64,000 bases of DNA from NCBI GenBank assembly GCA_023053575.1, contig JAKZAP010000020.1, forward strand, positions 16,487,998 to 16,551,997. Reading direction: 5' to 3'. Below are positions 50,301 through 62,300 of this stretch, piece after piece. The notes beneath the pieces were generated by a model, which saw only the letters and a program-made list of their open reading frames with translations, searched no databases and was not told the origin of the DNA. A program made the translations under genes and the position numbers. Position 1 is the first letter of the stretch. Each line of letters begins with the position of its first letter. The stretch comes from Branchinecta lynchi. Its lineage: Eukaryota; Arthropoda; Branchiopoda; Anostraca; Branchinectidae.

Positions 50301-53300
50301 GATGGGATCCCAAAAATTCAATATTTGATCCAGACAATTGGGTCTTGTCTTCCCAGATCCAGTCTTCGCCAGACTCCGTGAACATTTTTACTATTAAAAT
50401 TCAGAAACAGATTAAGTCCAAATAGCTAATCATCTGATAAAACCAAGTGCAGATACGGATTCAGTATGTGTGTTTACCCCTATAAGTCATATCTGTTTTG
50501 ACGAAAACTTCCTGTCTTACTTCTGGCAATTTCCCGGTTTCGGCCGAATTCCGGAACTACTTGCCCGGCGAAGATAGAAAGCTAAAAAACGAACTCGGTG
50601 TATCTTCTCTCCCCTATTCGAACATCTAATCGACTTCTAAGAAAAATTTAACTTATAACAAATTTTCCAGTTCCAGCCGGGTTCCGGGCGAACTATATGT
50701 CCGGGTCAAAAATGATTGTTATACACGGAGTCAGCATCTCATACCCCTAAATCGGATATCTAATCAACTAAAAAAGACCTTTTAACTTTGACCAATTTTC
50801 CTGTTTTGGCCGGATTCCGGGTAAACTACTTGTCCGGCTAGAAAATGGTTTTCACATAGTTGATAGTTGTTCGTTTGTTTTTCCTTTACAATGCCTTAGG
50901 CTAGAATTTTATTAATGAATTTTACAAACCCATCAGAATTAATGAAGTGTCGTTTTTTATGCCACTGGTATGTCTGATGCTTTTGAGAAACATCACGTTT
51001 ATTTACATTTGCCATTAAAATTGTACCTTACCTTACCTTACATAAGTGTTCAGCATGTCTTCTTGCACCTAAATTGAACATCTAGTCAACTTCAAATAAA
51101 ACTTTTACTTTTAACAAACTTTCCGGTTTTGGGCGGGATTCCGGGCAAACTTCTTGTCCGGCGAGAAAAGGGTATTCAAATTCGTGTTCAGAATGCCTTC
51201 TTACCCCTTAATCGGCAATCACATTAGCTGTTTAAAAATATTTCGTTTGTCCCTTAATTTAAACCCCCAGCCCTAAATGTAGGGCTACAGAGCTCATGTA
51301 TGAAGTCGACCTTTCCCTTGACCCAAAGGACCTTCCCACCAAATTTCATCAAAATATCTCATTCCCTTCGAGAGTTATCTCGCTCAGAGACAGACAGACA
51401 ACTTTTGCGATGTCATAGGTATCCCTCCACTTACGTACACTTAGGTATTGGGATCCCAAAAACAAACACAACCTTTAGTTCAGATGAGAGATCAAACTAC
51501 CACAATATTTACTTCAATCATACTTCTAAGGAATCTGTGTCGAAAGTACCGATTGAACCAGAGTTCTGGACAAGACTTCCGGTCACCCGTGCAGCTTAGT
51601 AGCCTAACTAACAGAAATTCGTATATCTATAAAATTGTACGACTAAATACTCAGAAAGTTTCACAAAAGTGTCATTTTAGCAAAAAGTGCCACATTTTGG
51701 CCTGAAAGTGTGGAAAGTTTCACGGACTTCAAAAAGTGTCAAAATGACACCAAAAGTGTCACTTTGGCAACCCTGGACATGATATGACCGTAATATGGCT
51801 GAATATGATCACTGTTCTGGGAACTGTACAGATTAGAATTAACGGCGGGCGGCGGCCCTGAAATGGTTAGCTTAAGTATCTCAAAGGAGAAAAATTAAAC
51901 CATAGAATTATTAATTATTATGTAGTAGTATACCTATTGGGAACTGAGCAAAACTTTATTTTTTGAATTATGTATTGCCAAGTTAAAATTGTATCTTGTG
52001 TGTTGTTCATTGTTCTACTTTCTTTATTTCTCTTTTTTTATACTCCATCAGGGACATTTTATGTAAAGATGGGTAATAAACATATTCATTCATTCATTCA
52101 AAACTCCGTACGCCTTCTCCGAGGGATTGCACATTCTCAATTTTACTGTAGCCCACAGCAACGCATTTAAAGAATTTAGAAGCACCGGCACCGGTCCACT
52201 GTTTTCGGTCTGTGCCGGCCGGCGCCGGGAAAGGTGTACAACAGGCGCTGGTGAGTGTATAACCCCTCGGCTTTTTCAGCCTCAAAAGGGGGAAGTATTT
52301 CAAACAGAAAGTGAGCAGAGAACAAACATTAATCTGCTGACTGAAAAGTCTGAAATACTCATGGCAATGGATGATTTGCACATGTAAACAAGAGCTACGA
52401 GCTCATATGGCACTCGTTACGGGTAGGTGGTGTGAGAAACAAGATAGTAATTCTGAGCCTATTCCCGGAAACTCCGATACCCCTCCCCACCGTGCTCGGA
52501 TCCAATCCGGACCCTAAAATATGTCCATCTAAGGCATTCAATCTCTCTACTTTCCAAGTTTCATTCAAATTACTCCACTCGTTCAATCCCTATGCGAGCC
52601 ACTTCATTTCCGGGACTCCCCTCCATCTCCCCCCACTATGGCCGAATACGACTCGGCCACATGTACTTCGCATCTCTAACATATCCTCTTCCCGTCCATC
52701 AAGTTCTACTCGAATTCGGAGCATACCTGCAAATATGACGTAGTCCAAATCAATCCTGTGTCAATCAATCACCGCGATCTTTGGGAGCAGCTGTGACACC
52801 ACTTCTGCCTTTCTTTCGCTAGATACCCGGAGAGGCCGGAGATTTTGCATCGACAAGGAGAGATGGTTATCAAGAGTATTTCCGGTTCCCGCTTCATCCT
52901 CCTATACCTTGGTCGGATCCTGTTCGGATGCCAACAAATCTAGGTCGCATAAACTTGGTACTGTCCAACTTGCCCATTCGGTCTATCCGTTCGGATTTGT
53001 GCATGTCACGAAGTTGACCCCCTCCCGCCCCCCAACTCCCCCAACCATGGCCGCATGGGGTTGGGACACATGCACTGTATATCTAAGTCATCAGTTCTTA
53101 TCACCCATAGAGTTTCACTTAAATCGAACCATTTGGTCGCAACCTCGGAAGTCAGTAGTTTCCGGATTCCCCTTCCCTCAACTCCCCAAAAAACTGTCAG
53201 ATCCAGGAACGGAGGACGTAGGGCATTGTGTCGGGTCCTTAAGTCTATCTAGTCGGGTCACTAATATACCTGACAAGCTTTATCCTCCTTAGAACATCTG

Positions 53301-56300
53301 GAAGTATCCTAACTCGCGATCACCGGAATTCCGGGAAACCCCCCTCCAACTCCTCCCAAACAGCCGCGATATGATCTGGTTCTATAAAAAAATCACCAGT
53401 TTGAAGGTTATAAATGCCACTAGATTAGGGATCCCCCATCCCCTCACTCCCCCCACGATGTTCGGTTCAAACAACCTGCCGAGATCCAGCATCCTGGTAC
53501 ATCGGGAAGTACTGAACTCGCTGAATTACTACGCTGTCGGAAGTTTCATAACAAATAACACAAGGAAGAGCGGTTTCAACAGATAATGCGCAACAGATAA
53601 CACTTCGGATGTTATCTGTTGTGTTTGAAATGGTATGCATAAAAAGCGTTACCATCAGGAAGAACCGAAAAACCGCCAAAAAGTATCTGCTGGGTTTTCT
53701 GACATCATGACGATAATGAATAAAGTCAATAGATGCTTTTTTGGCTCTTCCTGACAAAGCTTATTATACATAGCAATTCATACATAATGTTTGAAACACA
53801 ACAGATAACATTCGAAGTGTTATCTGTTACGCATTATCTGTTGAAACCGCTCATCCTTGTGTTATCTATTATGAAACTTCTGAGAGTGCAGAGACACGGT
53901 CCTTCCAAATATCAAGTTTCACCCGTTCAAAAGTTACAAATTCCTCAAGATTCCGGATCCCCTCCCCTCCACTCCCCCCATGATGGTCGGATCGGGTAGC
54001 GACTGTTTTCAAGTTAATCATTTCGGGTCCCTAATACGCCTGCTAAATTTCGTCGTCCTAGCTTATGTGGAAGTGCCCGAACTAGCAAAAGCCAGACCGA
54101 CCGACCGACCGACGGAAGGACAGAAATTGCCATAAAAAGGCACGACACCGAGCTAGATGTGATTTTATAGCATATACCTCGGGGAACATGCTGAACTATG
54201 TATGCCTTCTTAGCCTCTTTCGATTTTTTAGGAATACAATTTTTGGTTCATAATATTTTCAGGGTGATTTTGTCCATCTTCCACAAGTTACCTGTTTTCA
54301 CATACTGACTGACGATTCGTAAACAAATATGTTGAAGAATAAACAACGCATTAATTTTTTTTATTTCACTATTCTGTCAAGGAAAACTCGAAAACAACAT
54401 GTGATAAGTTTTATTTTATCTGGGAGGAGACCGGAAATGCATTCAGCTCATGGACGCAACCTAATTCCTAGGGCTTTAATTCCGGTCAAACGTCGGCCAG
54501 ATCTCATTTCAACCAAAAAGTAAAGTAAGTATCTGTTACAAAACCACCCTTGATTCTGTGCCAGAGACCTAGTAATGATTTCATTAACAGGGAGAGATTT
54601 CGCGCAGAGAATACCTGGGTCTCGCCAGACAAATCTATATCAAGAAATAATAGGTAAGCCTCAATTTGTTTCAACAGCAATCTCTGAATATTTCTAACCA
54701 AATTTCATTAAAACGTTCACAATCGCACACAGTTGCCGACCCCTCGAAGAATACTAAACAGAGGAAGGGAACGGTGCAGCTTTCCAGTTCTTCGCAGCAT
54801 TGCATTCTGGTGACATCCTTCTTCGTTTTAGTATGCCCTTCCTGGTTTTAGTATGCCCTTCCTGATGTTTTAGTATGCCTTCCTGCTTTTCTCGTGTTCC
54901 CTTCCCTTCCTGCTTTTATTCGATCCCTTCAGTGTGTACCCAAATCCGCCCCTCCATAAAACTCTTTTGAAACTGATATTGCATGCAGACAAAATACGGA
55001 GGCAAAAACGTTACACTGTCAAAAGAGACGTTTTTTCTCGACTTCAAAACATGATAACGAATAAATACAGTTTAATTAATACATGACCAGCCGCCTATGA
55101 ATACAGGGAGGTCGGCGAGTGTGAAATTCCATAGCTGGAGGTGGTGTAAAGTTGCTGACTCCAAGCTGAGTATTTGCGACAAAAAATATTTAATCTTGGC
55201 TGATCTGGGTTACTGGAGTTCTATAATTAGTTGGCTACGAACTGGCAATATAAGTAGAAGGTCAACGCAGACTCATACGAGGCAAAAATCAAGTAAAGAA
55301 TAGGTGATTATTCACATTTATTTCCTTCTGTCTCTTCTTTCTAATTTTGTATCTTTTGCCAGGGGAAAGTAATTCCGTTAGATCGAATTCAAACTAAAAC
55401 ATAACCCAATCGAAGAAGAATCATATTTAAAGTTTAAATGAAAAGGGCTAGTACAATCTAGTAACCCATCCCTTATTCACTTAAATTGGCGGAAGACCCG
55501 CCGGAAATGCGTTACTTCGTTTTTCCGCTATTCACGAAGAATCGATTTTCAAATAGCGAAATTTCCATATGATTTGTGGCACGTCTATGCGCTTGTATCT
55601 GTGTTATATGCCTTACGAGAAAAATTTATGAATATTTATGTTCAGGCACTAAGCAATCTTCACAAAAATCACCGCTGCCTACTGAAAAGCCGCGTTTGTG
55701 TTGAGACTAAAATTTCCCGAGTCATAGTAGAATTTACGCTGTGGGGACGGCAGCAGATATTCTGAACGTCATAACTAGACCAGATAGTGGAAAAAAAAAA
55801 AATCCTTTGCATTATCCAAAAATTCAGTATACCCAGTTAAAAGACACAAAATAAGTTGGCTTTTCAAACTCGTAAAGTAAAAACAAAAATCGAAAAGAAC
55901 CGTTTATGCCAGAAGTAAGCTAAATCAGTTGGATGACGGCAGATACTAAGGTTGGGGTTTTTCTTATCCATTTTACTGTCTAATTAGCAAGAAAAACCAA
56001 TGTAGCGAAACCTTTAGAAAAATTTTCAAATAAGCATACTTCAACAGCGAAATTTGAACTTCGTTATTTTGGCTATAGTTAAGGTTCGGGATAAAAAATA
56101 GTGAATCCTTACATATCTAGTTTGCTAAAAACTTCCGAAATGGTTTGATCCGGGTAAGTGAACGAGTAAAAGGATGACGAAAAAACAAAGCCAGGCTTCA
56201 CCTTCCAGTTTTTCAGAAATCTGGGGGTTACGTAGAGTCAACCCAAAATCAAGTAGAAAATCTTTCAGGCCCCTGGTAGCTCTACACAATTTCAGATCTT

Positions 56301-59300
56301 CAGCAGCAAGAACAACACTCCCCTAAAACAAGAGCTGTAAGCTCATATAATAATAATAATAATAATTTATTTTTAAACCACTACAAAATTCAAGAAAAGG
56401 TGGAGTAATAAGCTAAAGAAACAAAAAAGAAACCAAAAAGAAAGAAAATAACTCAACTACGAGAAAAACATTGTAGAAGACCATGGAAAGGCTCAAGGTT
56501 CGAAACTACAGACCCGGATAACCCCTCGTGTAGCAAGGCCAGCTTTGCCGTGACATCCGAAGCGTTAAAATTCTGGATAATTTGTCTATTCTTATACCAC
56601 GGTGGCAAATAAAGTAAAAATCTCAAGTACCGGAAATACGCGGATCGGAGAGCTTGGATATCTTTTTTAAGAAAAATTGGAAACAACCCAGACAAAAATA
56701 AAACAGAGTGGTCACAATAGGTCGACAGGTCACAATAGGTACTTTCAGATGCGCACTTTAAGGGAGCTAGAGAAAAAGTATTTTATTGTTGAACTTGGCT
56801 GTAATGATACGCACTTTAAAGGCGACCACACAAGGACCCACAAGTGGGTCCTGGTTTGTCTACGTGGCTCCGACAATGGATTCCTAGACTTCTAAATTAT
56901 ATTCGAAAAATTGTTTATGGTATTTGTCACGGTACATGTCCCTTGTGTAAAAGTGCCATCTATATGATCATGGGTTGAGGTGTATCGTTTGATAAAAAGT
57001 AATTTTCGACCTTGCGGTGAAGATGCGCACTTTAAAGGAGCTAGAACTTCATTTGTAAGCAAATTGTAAGCAAAAGTGGTTCGAGCGTGCGAACCACTTA
57101 ATTCGTAATTTTAAATTTTGTACTGTGTCGGTGAGAATTCTTTTATTTAAGACGTATTGCACGCAACTATATTGTCTCCCACTTTTTGATAACTATCTTG
57201 AAACGACGATGCGTAAATTAAAAGTTTGTTTTAACAATGCATTCCGTCATCTCCTTTCATATAATCGACGTTACTCTGCTAGTCAAATGTTTTTAGAAAA
57301 TGAAACTGAATCTTTTGATGTTATGAGACGGAAAGCGATAGTTAGTTTTGTTGCAAGGGTAGAAGTTTCCGAAAATCCACTTTTAAAGGCAATTCGTGAG
57401 AATGCAGAATGCCGTTCCGGCCATTTCTACCGACTTTTCCGCCGACTGTGTTATTGCCCCGAGCCACCGAATGGTTAAAATGATTGTATATATTTAGTAA
57501 AGAAATTTCCTGCCTTAGTGTAATTTTATTATGTGATGTGTAATATCACGAATTAAATAAATTGATTGATTGATTGATTGATAATGGGCTCATGGGGATT
57601 ATGAAAATGCATATTTTGCTTGAAGATATTTTCTTAATTTGCAGTTATGGTTGGTACTTTAAGGAATGGTCGGATTTGGAAAGTGGCGATTTATAAGCCA
57701 AACTTATCGAATTCCTAATATTCCAGCCAAGTTTCATCGTCCTAGAACATCTGGAAGTACCTTTACTCGCAATCACCGGAATTCCGGAACCGCCACCCTC
57801 AAACTCCCCCCACAGTCGCCAGAGCCTATCCGGTTCGGCAAATGATTATCCGGAGCATCTGTTTGTTATTCCCACAAATTTCCATCCCCATCTCTCCAGT
57901 CTAGGCCGGTCAAGTATCCCCCCCCCCCCTCCCCAGTTGTTGTGCGATCCGGTTCGGACATGAACAAGATCACCAGAGACACTGGTGATCTTGTTCATGT
58001 CCAGACTCTGTTCAATTACAAAATTTCACTCAACTCAGATCACCCGTTCCAAAGTTACGCACGACTTTTCCGAATTCCCCCTACCTCCCTACCCCCCCCC
58101 CATTATTATCGGATCGAGTAAATTTTTATTTACAGGTCAGTTGGACCGGGTCCCCGATACGCCTCCCAAGCTTCGTCGTGAAAATCCCCAGAACCGCCAT
58201 CACCGGAATTCCGGGAAAATCCCCTCCCCTCCACTGCCCCCCCCCCCCCCCGAGTGTCCGGATCCAGTCCAAATGTGTAAACGATTTATCTGGAGCAGAC
58301 GCTTGTTATTCCCAACAAGTTTCACTCCGATCCCTCCATTCTAACCGTTTCTCGGGATTTCCAGTCTCCCCCCCCCCAACTCCCCCAAAGCTGTCGAATT
58401 CGGTCCGGACTTCAAATGAAAAATCAGGGATATGTCATTTACTCAGGTATTAAGTTTCATTCTAATCCTATCACCCGTTCGAGAGTTACACACCACTCAA
58501 CATTCAGGATTCCCCCGCCCTCCACTCCATCCCCCTAGATAGTCGGATCGGGAAACTGATTATTTCCAGGTTAGTTTGATCGGGTCCCTGATATGCCTGC
58601 CAAGTTTTATAGTCCTAGCACATCTGGAAGTAGGCTACCCTAACTCGCAAACACTGGACTGACCGACCGACCGACGGAAAAGTGATCGGTATATGGTACT
58701 TGGCCGGTAGGCAAGTGCCATAAAACCACTAAGCTGCAAGTCCCCGAACTCCCATGAACCTATTCTGCAACCACAGATAAAGAGCGTGTTCCACCCTACT
58801 TACCGTAGTTACTACGCATGTCGGTCACGAATTTTGGCTACTCGACAAAATTCTCGGCATATTTTCGGTAAAATACCACTCCACGGGGTCATCCGGCAAT
58901 CACGTTACAAAGATTCGTAGTTAACACACTTACTACGGTACCGAACGTGGTAAGAAAATAGTTATTATTTCGAGAAGGATGGAACGGAGAGCGTAGTAAC
59001 TGTTCACGAGGATGGAACGAAAATAGTAATTAATAATTACTATTTTTAGAAGGGCGGAACACGCTCAAAGCAAGCAGTAATTTTATGTCGTTCGTTATTT
59101 TACAAAAAGAAAACCACATGTTCATAAAATTCAATTTGGGCGCTCTAACTGTGATTTTCGTCGCGTTGTCGGGAGATTGTTCATTATTCTCGATGTCACT
59201 TTTGAGAAGCCCAATGTGGAAGAAGTACAACAGAGTCAAAAGTATAAGTTTCAAAGTATCCACGTACAAATAAAAGCTAGCTTTCCAGTTAAACGTTAAG

Positions 59301-62300
59301 TACTTGAAGTTTAAACACGTTAAGCTGTTTCTGCTTTATTGTTGTGTGCTTACTTGCTACGATTGTACAGTATACAGTCTTTTAGGCTAGTACATTCTGT
59401 TATATTGATGAAATACTTTTTTTTTGTTTTTGTCTGGAAATTAAATTCCAAGTCGCTGTGATTTTTTAGACTATCAGGCATAAGCTTAGGTGTCAGTTCA
59501 AACAGGAGAACGCGTCTAGCCTAATGTCAAATGTTAATAAAAAGCAATATCAATGTATTTGATGTTTTACCAAAACCAAAAAATGGTTATTCCAAGAAAA
59601 TTGTCCCCGTCCCTCTGCGAAACGAACAATGTAAAATTGCATGCCTATGAAATCTAACACCATTCATGAAACAATGGACGGCCTGCCAAACATTCTGGTT
59701 CGTCTAACGAGAAATCCGATATCTCAACTCGGCCTATTCACGATACGAATCATATTTACACCCTTCAAACAGCGGAATATCGGGCACGGCCCAATTTTCT
59801 CCACATGTAAGGGGAAATCTGAGTGCTAAAGAAAACAAAACCGATCGAATCGAACAAAAGTTAGTTTGACTTTCTTACTTAAATACCTTGTGGGATTCTC
59901 AATCAAATCCTGACCAAAGTTTACGGAAGACTCGTTCTATCAACCGGATGACAAGTTGCCTATACGAGGGCAGTCTGCTGTGATCTGATTACGATTTTTA
60001 CGTCAATGGTAAAACTGCTAAACACAACAAACGGACGGGCACTCGCAAAAATACTGTGTTTTTTTGTGGGCGGGGGGGCATTAAAGGCCTGTCCTTTCTA
60101 ATTAATTCTCCAGGAGGCTATTTTATCAGAACCTCTGTTCAGATGACATTCGAATCCTTCTGAATTCTACAGATCAATTATTTGATGATTTAAGCGCTGG
60201 TCACAGACTTAGAACATAAGAGTTTTTTAGCCTCAAGACACAGCAAGTGAACGGTATCAATAAAGCAAGAGTACCCGGAAAACATTTGGGCCAGCTAGAG
60301 TACTGAACTAGTAAGGCGAACAGGAAATGTTTTTGTTGGCGGTGTTAACGTTTTAATGTTTAACTTTTGAAAAAACATAACAGCTAACATCCTAAGTGTT
60401 ATCTGCTGAAACCGCGTTATCTTTGTGTTCTTGGCATATATCTGTAATGAATATCTGTTATGAAACTTCTAACAGCGTACTTGCGGTTAAAGGACCTTTT
60501 CAAATGATATTTAGTCAAAAGTAACAGTATAAGGTGAGCCGTATAACTTATTATGGCGAAAAAGCTTTTGCCGTTTGGAAAGAGTAGGTGACGAGTAGGT
60601 TACCCAAAAAAAAAAAAAAAAGTCAACGAGTGAAGGAGAATGGTAGCCCCAAACACTGAGAAACTATAGAACATTTTTTTTAGAAAAAATTCGACGCGGG
60701 ATTATTAAAGAAATAAAATCGATAGTCGATAGATCTTATCTTTATTATTTACAGATATGAACTGTGAAGTGTATCTCTTCTTCAATACGGTCCCCGTTTG
60801 CCTGCTAGGACTGCACCGTGAGAGACTCAAAACTCAAATTGGATTGGATGTAAGTGATACGGCAACTAATGCTTTGGAATTAACGAGTCACCTGGGTGAG
60901 GGAGATTTAGAGGATTCTCAAGTGTTTGGCTTCCGGGTTAAATTTTTAACGGTGACATGTAACATAATTAATAATAGCGTCAATTTTGTTGTTACGGAAT
61001 GGAAAGTTAAGCGAAATCTTGAGCACAAGGAACAGAAGGACAGAAACAAATCAAGGAGCTATCCACCACACTGAACCAACTAATCAATCAATCAATGCTA
61101 CAGTGAGTAGTCTTCAAAGATTTTCACAAATTTCCAAACATTCGTCTTCTCATCAAATGCTCTACACACAACTGAACAAATAACAATAACAATACAAATA
61201 TAGAAAATGCGATGCTAAAAAATGGAACCGTATTATTTTAAAGATTTGTGTTGAAAAACTTCACAAGGAAACGAAAATTTCCTGATACCGCAAACGAGAT
61301 TTACTTCAAGGACCTGTCTTACGTATAACACTAACGCAACCTACTTCCATAATCACTCCACATATTTCTAAACCCGGAGACCCCAATTTCGTACGGTAGG
61401 TTCTAACCCCTCTAACAAAACCCCGCTGATTTTCTCACTTGCCCTTTTTTCTTCCCTTCGATGTGTATCCCGCTGTCGACGGTCGTCGGCGATAAGTTTT
61501 TCCATCAGAAAAACCGGTCATGTAAATTGTTCCCTGTTTCCACTAGTCAACGGGTCTTGGAAAAGGATCAAAACAGCCAAAACCGTGGGTTAAAGCACAG
61601 CCTCGTTTTAAAGTATTCAAATATTTTAAAATACTGTAAGTTGAGGAGTAAATAGTGCGAGCGGTCCTTTATGGATTGAATCCCGGAAACTGGCTGCGAT
61701 GCTAGTCTCTCGGGTGTTGTACGGTCGGGCATATCGGGAAGGGCCACTCTGTACGCCTCACGTCGAAGGACTTACGCCCCTCTTCTCATTTATTCCCTTC
61801 TCAATTTCATCTCAGCCGCACGGTTGGTGAAGTGGGGCACAGTGACGCGTAAGTGAGAACTGTGAGCGTCCAGCCTTCTAAATATTAGTTACTATTTCCG
61901 TTCCAGCCTCGTGAAAAGCTACTACGCAGACCGTTCCAACCTTCTCGAAATAGTAACTAATCGTAACTATTCAGTTACCACGCTCGGGAGCGTAATAACT
62001 ACGATCTCTGTGACGTGAATGGCCCGATCAGCCCCCGGCAAGATATTTTGCCGAAAACAGAAATTTGTGTTCCAGCCCTGACGCCAAAAAGAGGCGTGAC
62101 ATCATGCGTAGTAACTAAGGTAAGTAGGGTGGAACACGCTCTGAGATGACGTAAGCGGAAGGTGAGGCAGAATCAATGAAGTTGCGTGGAGTCACACTAG
62201 ATGCAAGCTGTCCTCTCTTCGTCTCCGCAGTGGCGCCGTTTCAATAAGCTTTAAAGGGGGCAAATCCCGGGTTTACTAAACAAACTCAGAATCAATTACT

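Larger units (their letters stand above)
49889..51775. mobile_element. hAT-like non-autonomous element with nested insertions
   Basis: CAGGGTTGCCAAA at 49889 and its exact inverse ending at 51775 are terminal repeats. GACATGAT stands directly outside on both sides (49881-49888 and 51776-51783), a perfect 8-bp target duplication typical of hAT transposons. Its own sequence (GTGTCACTTTTT, AAAAAGTGCCA words) is confined to about 49889-50280 and 51456-51775. The middle is a family A element. No transposase is visible. Confidence 0.85.
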
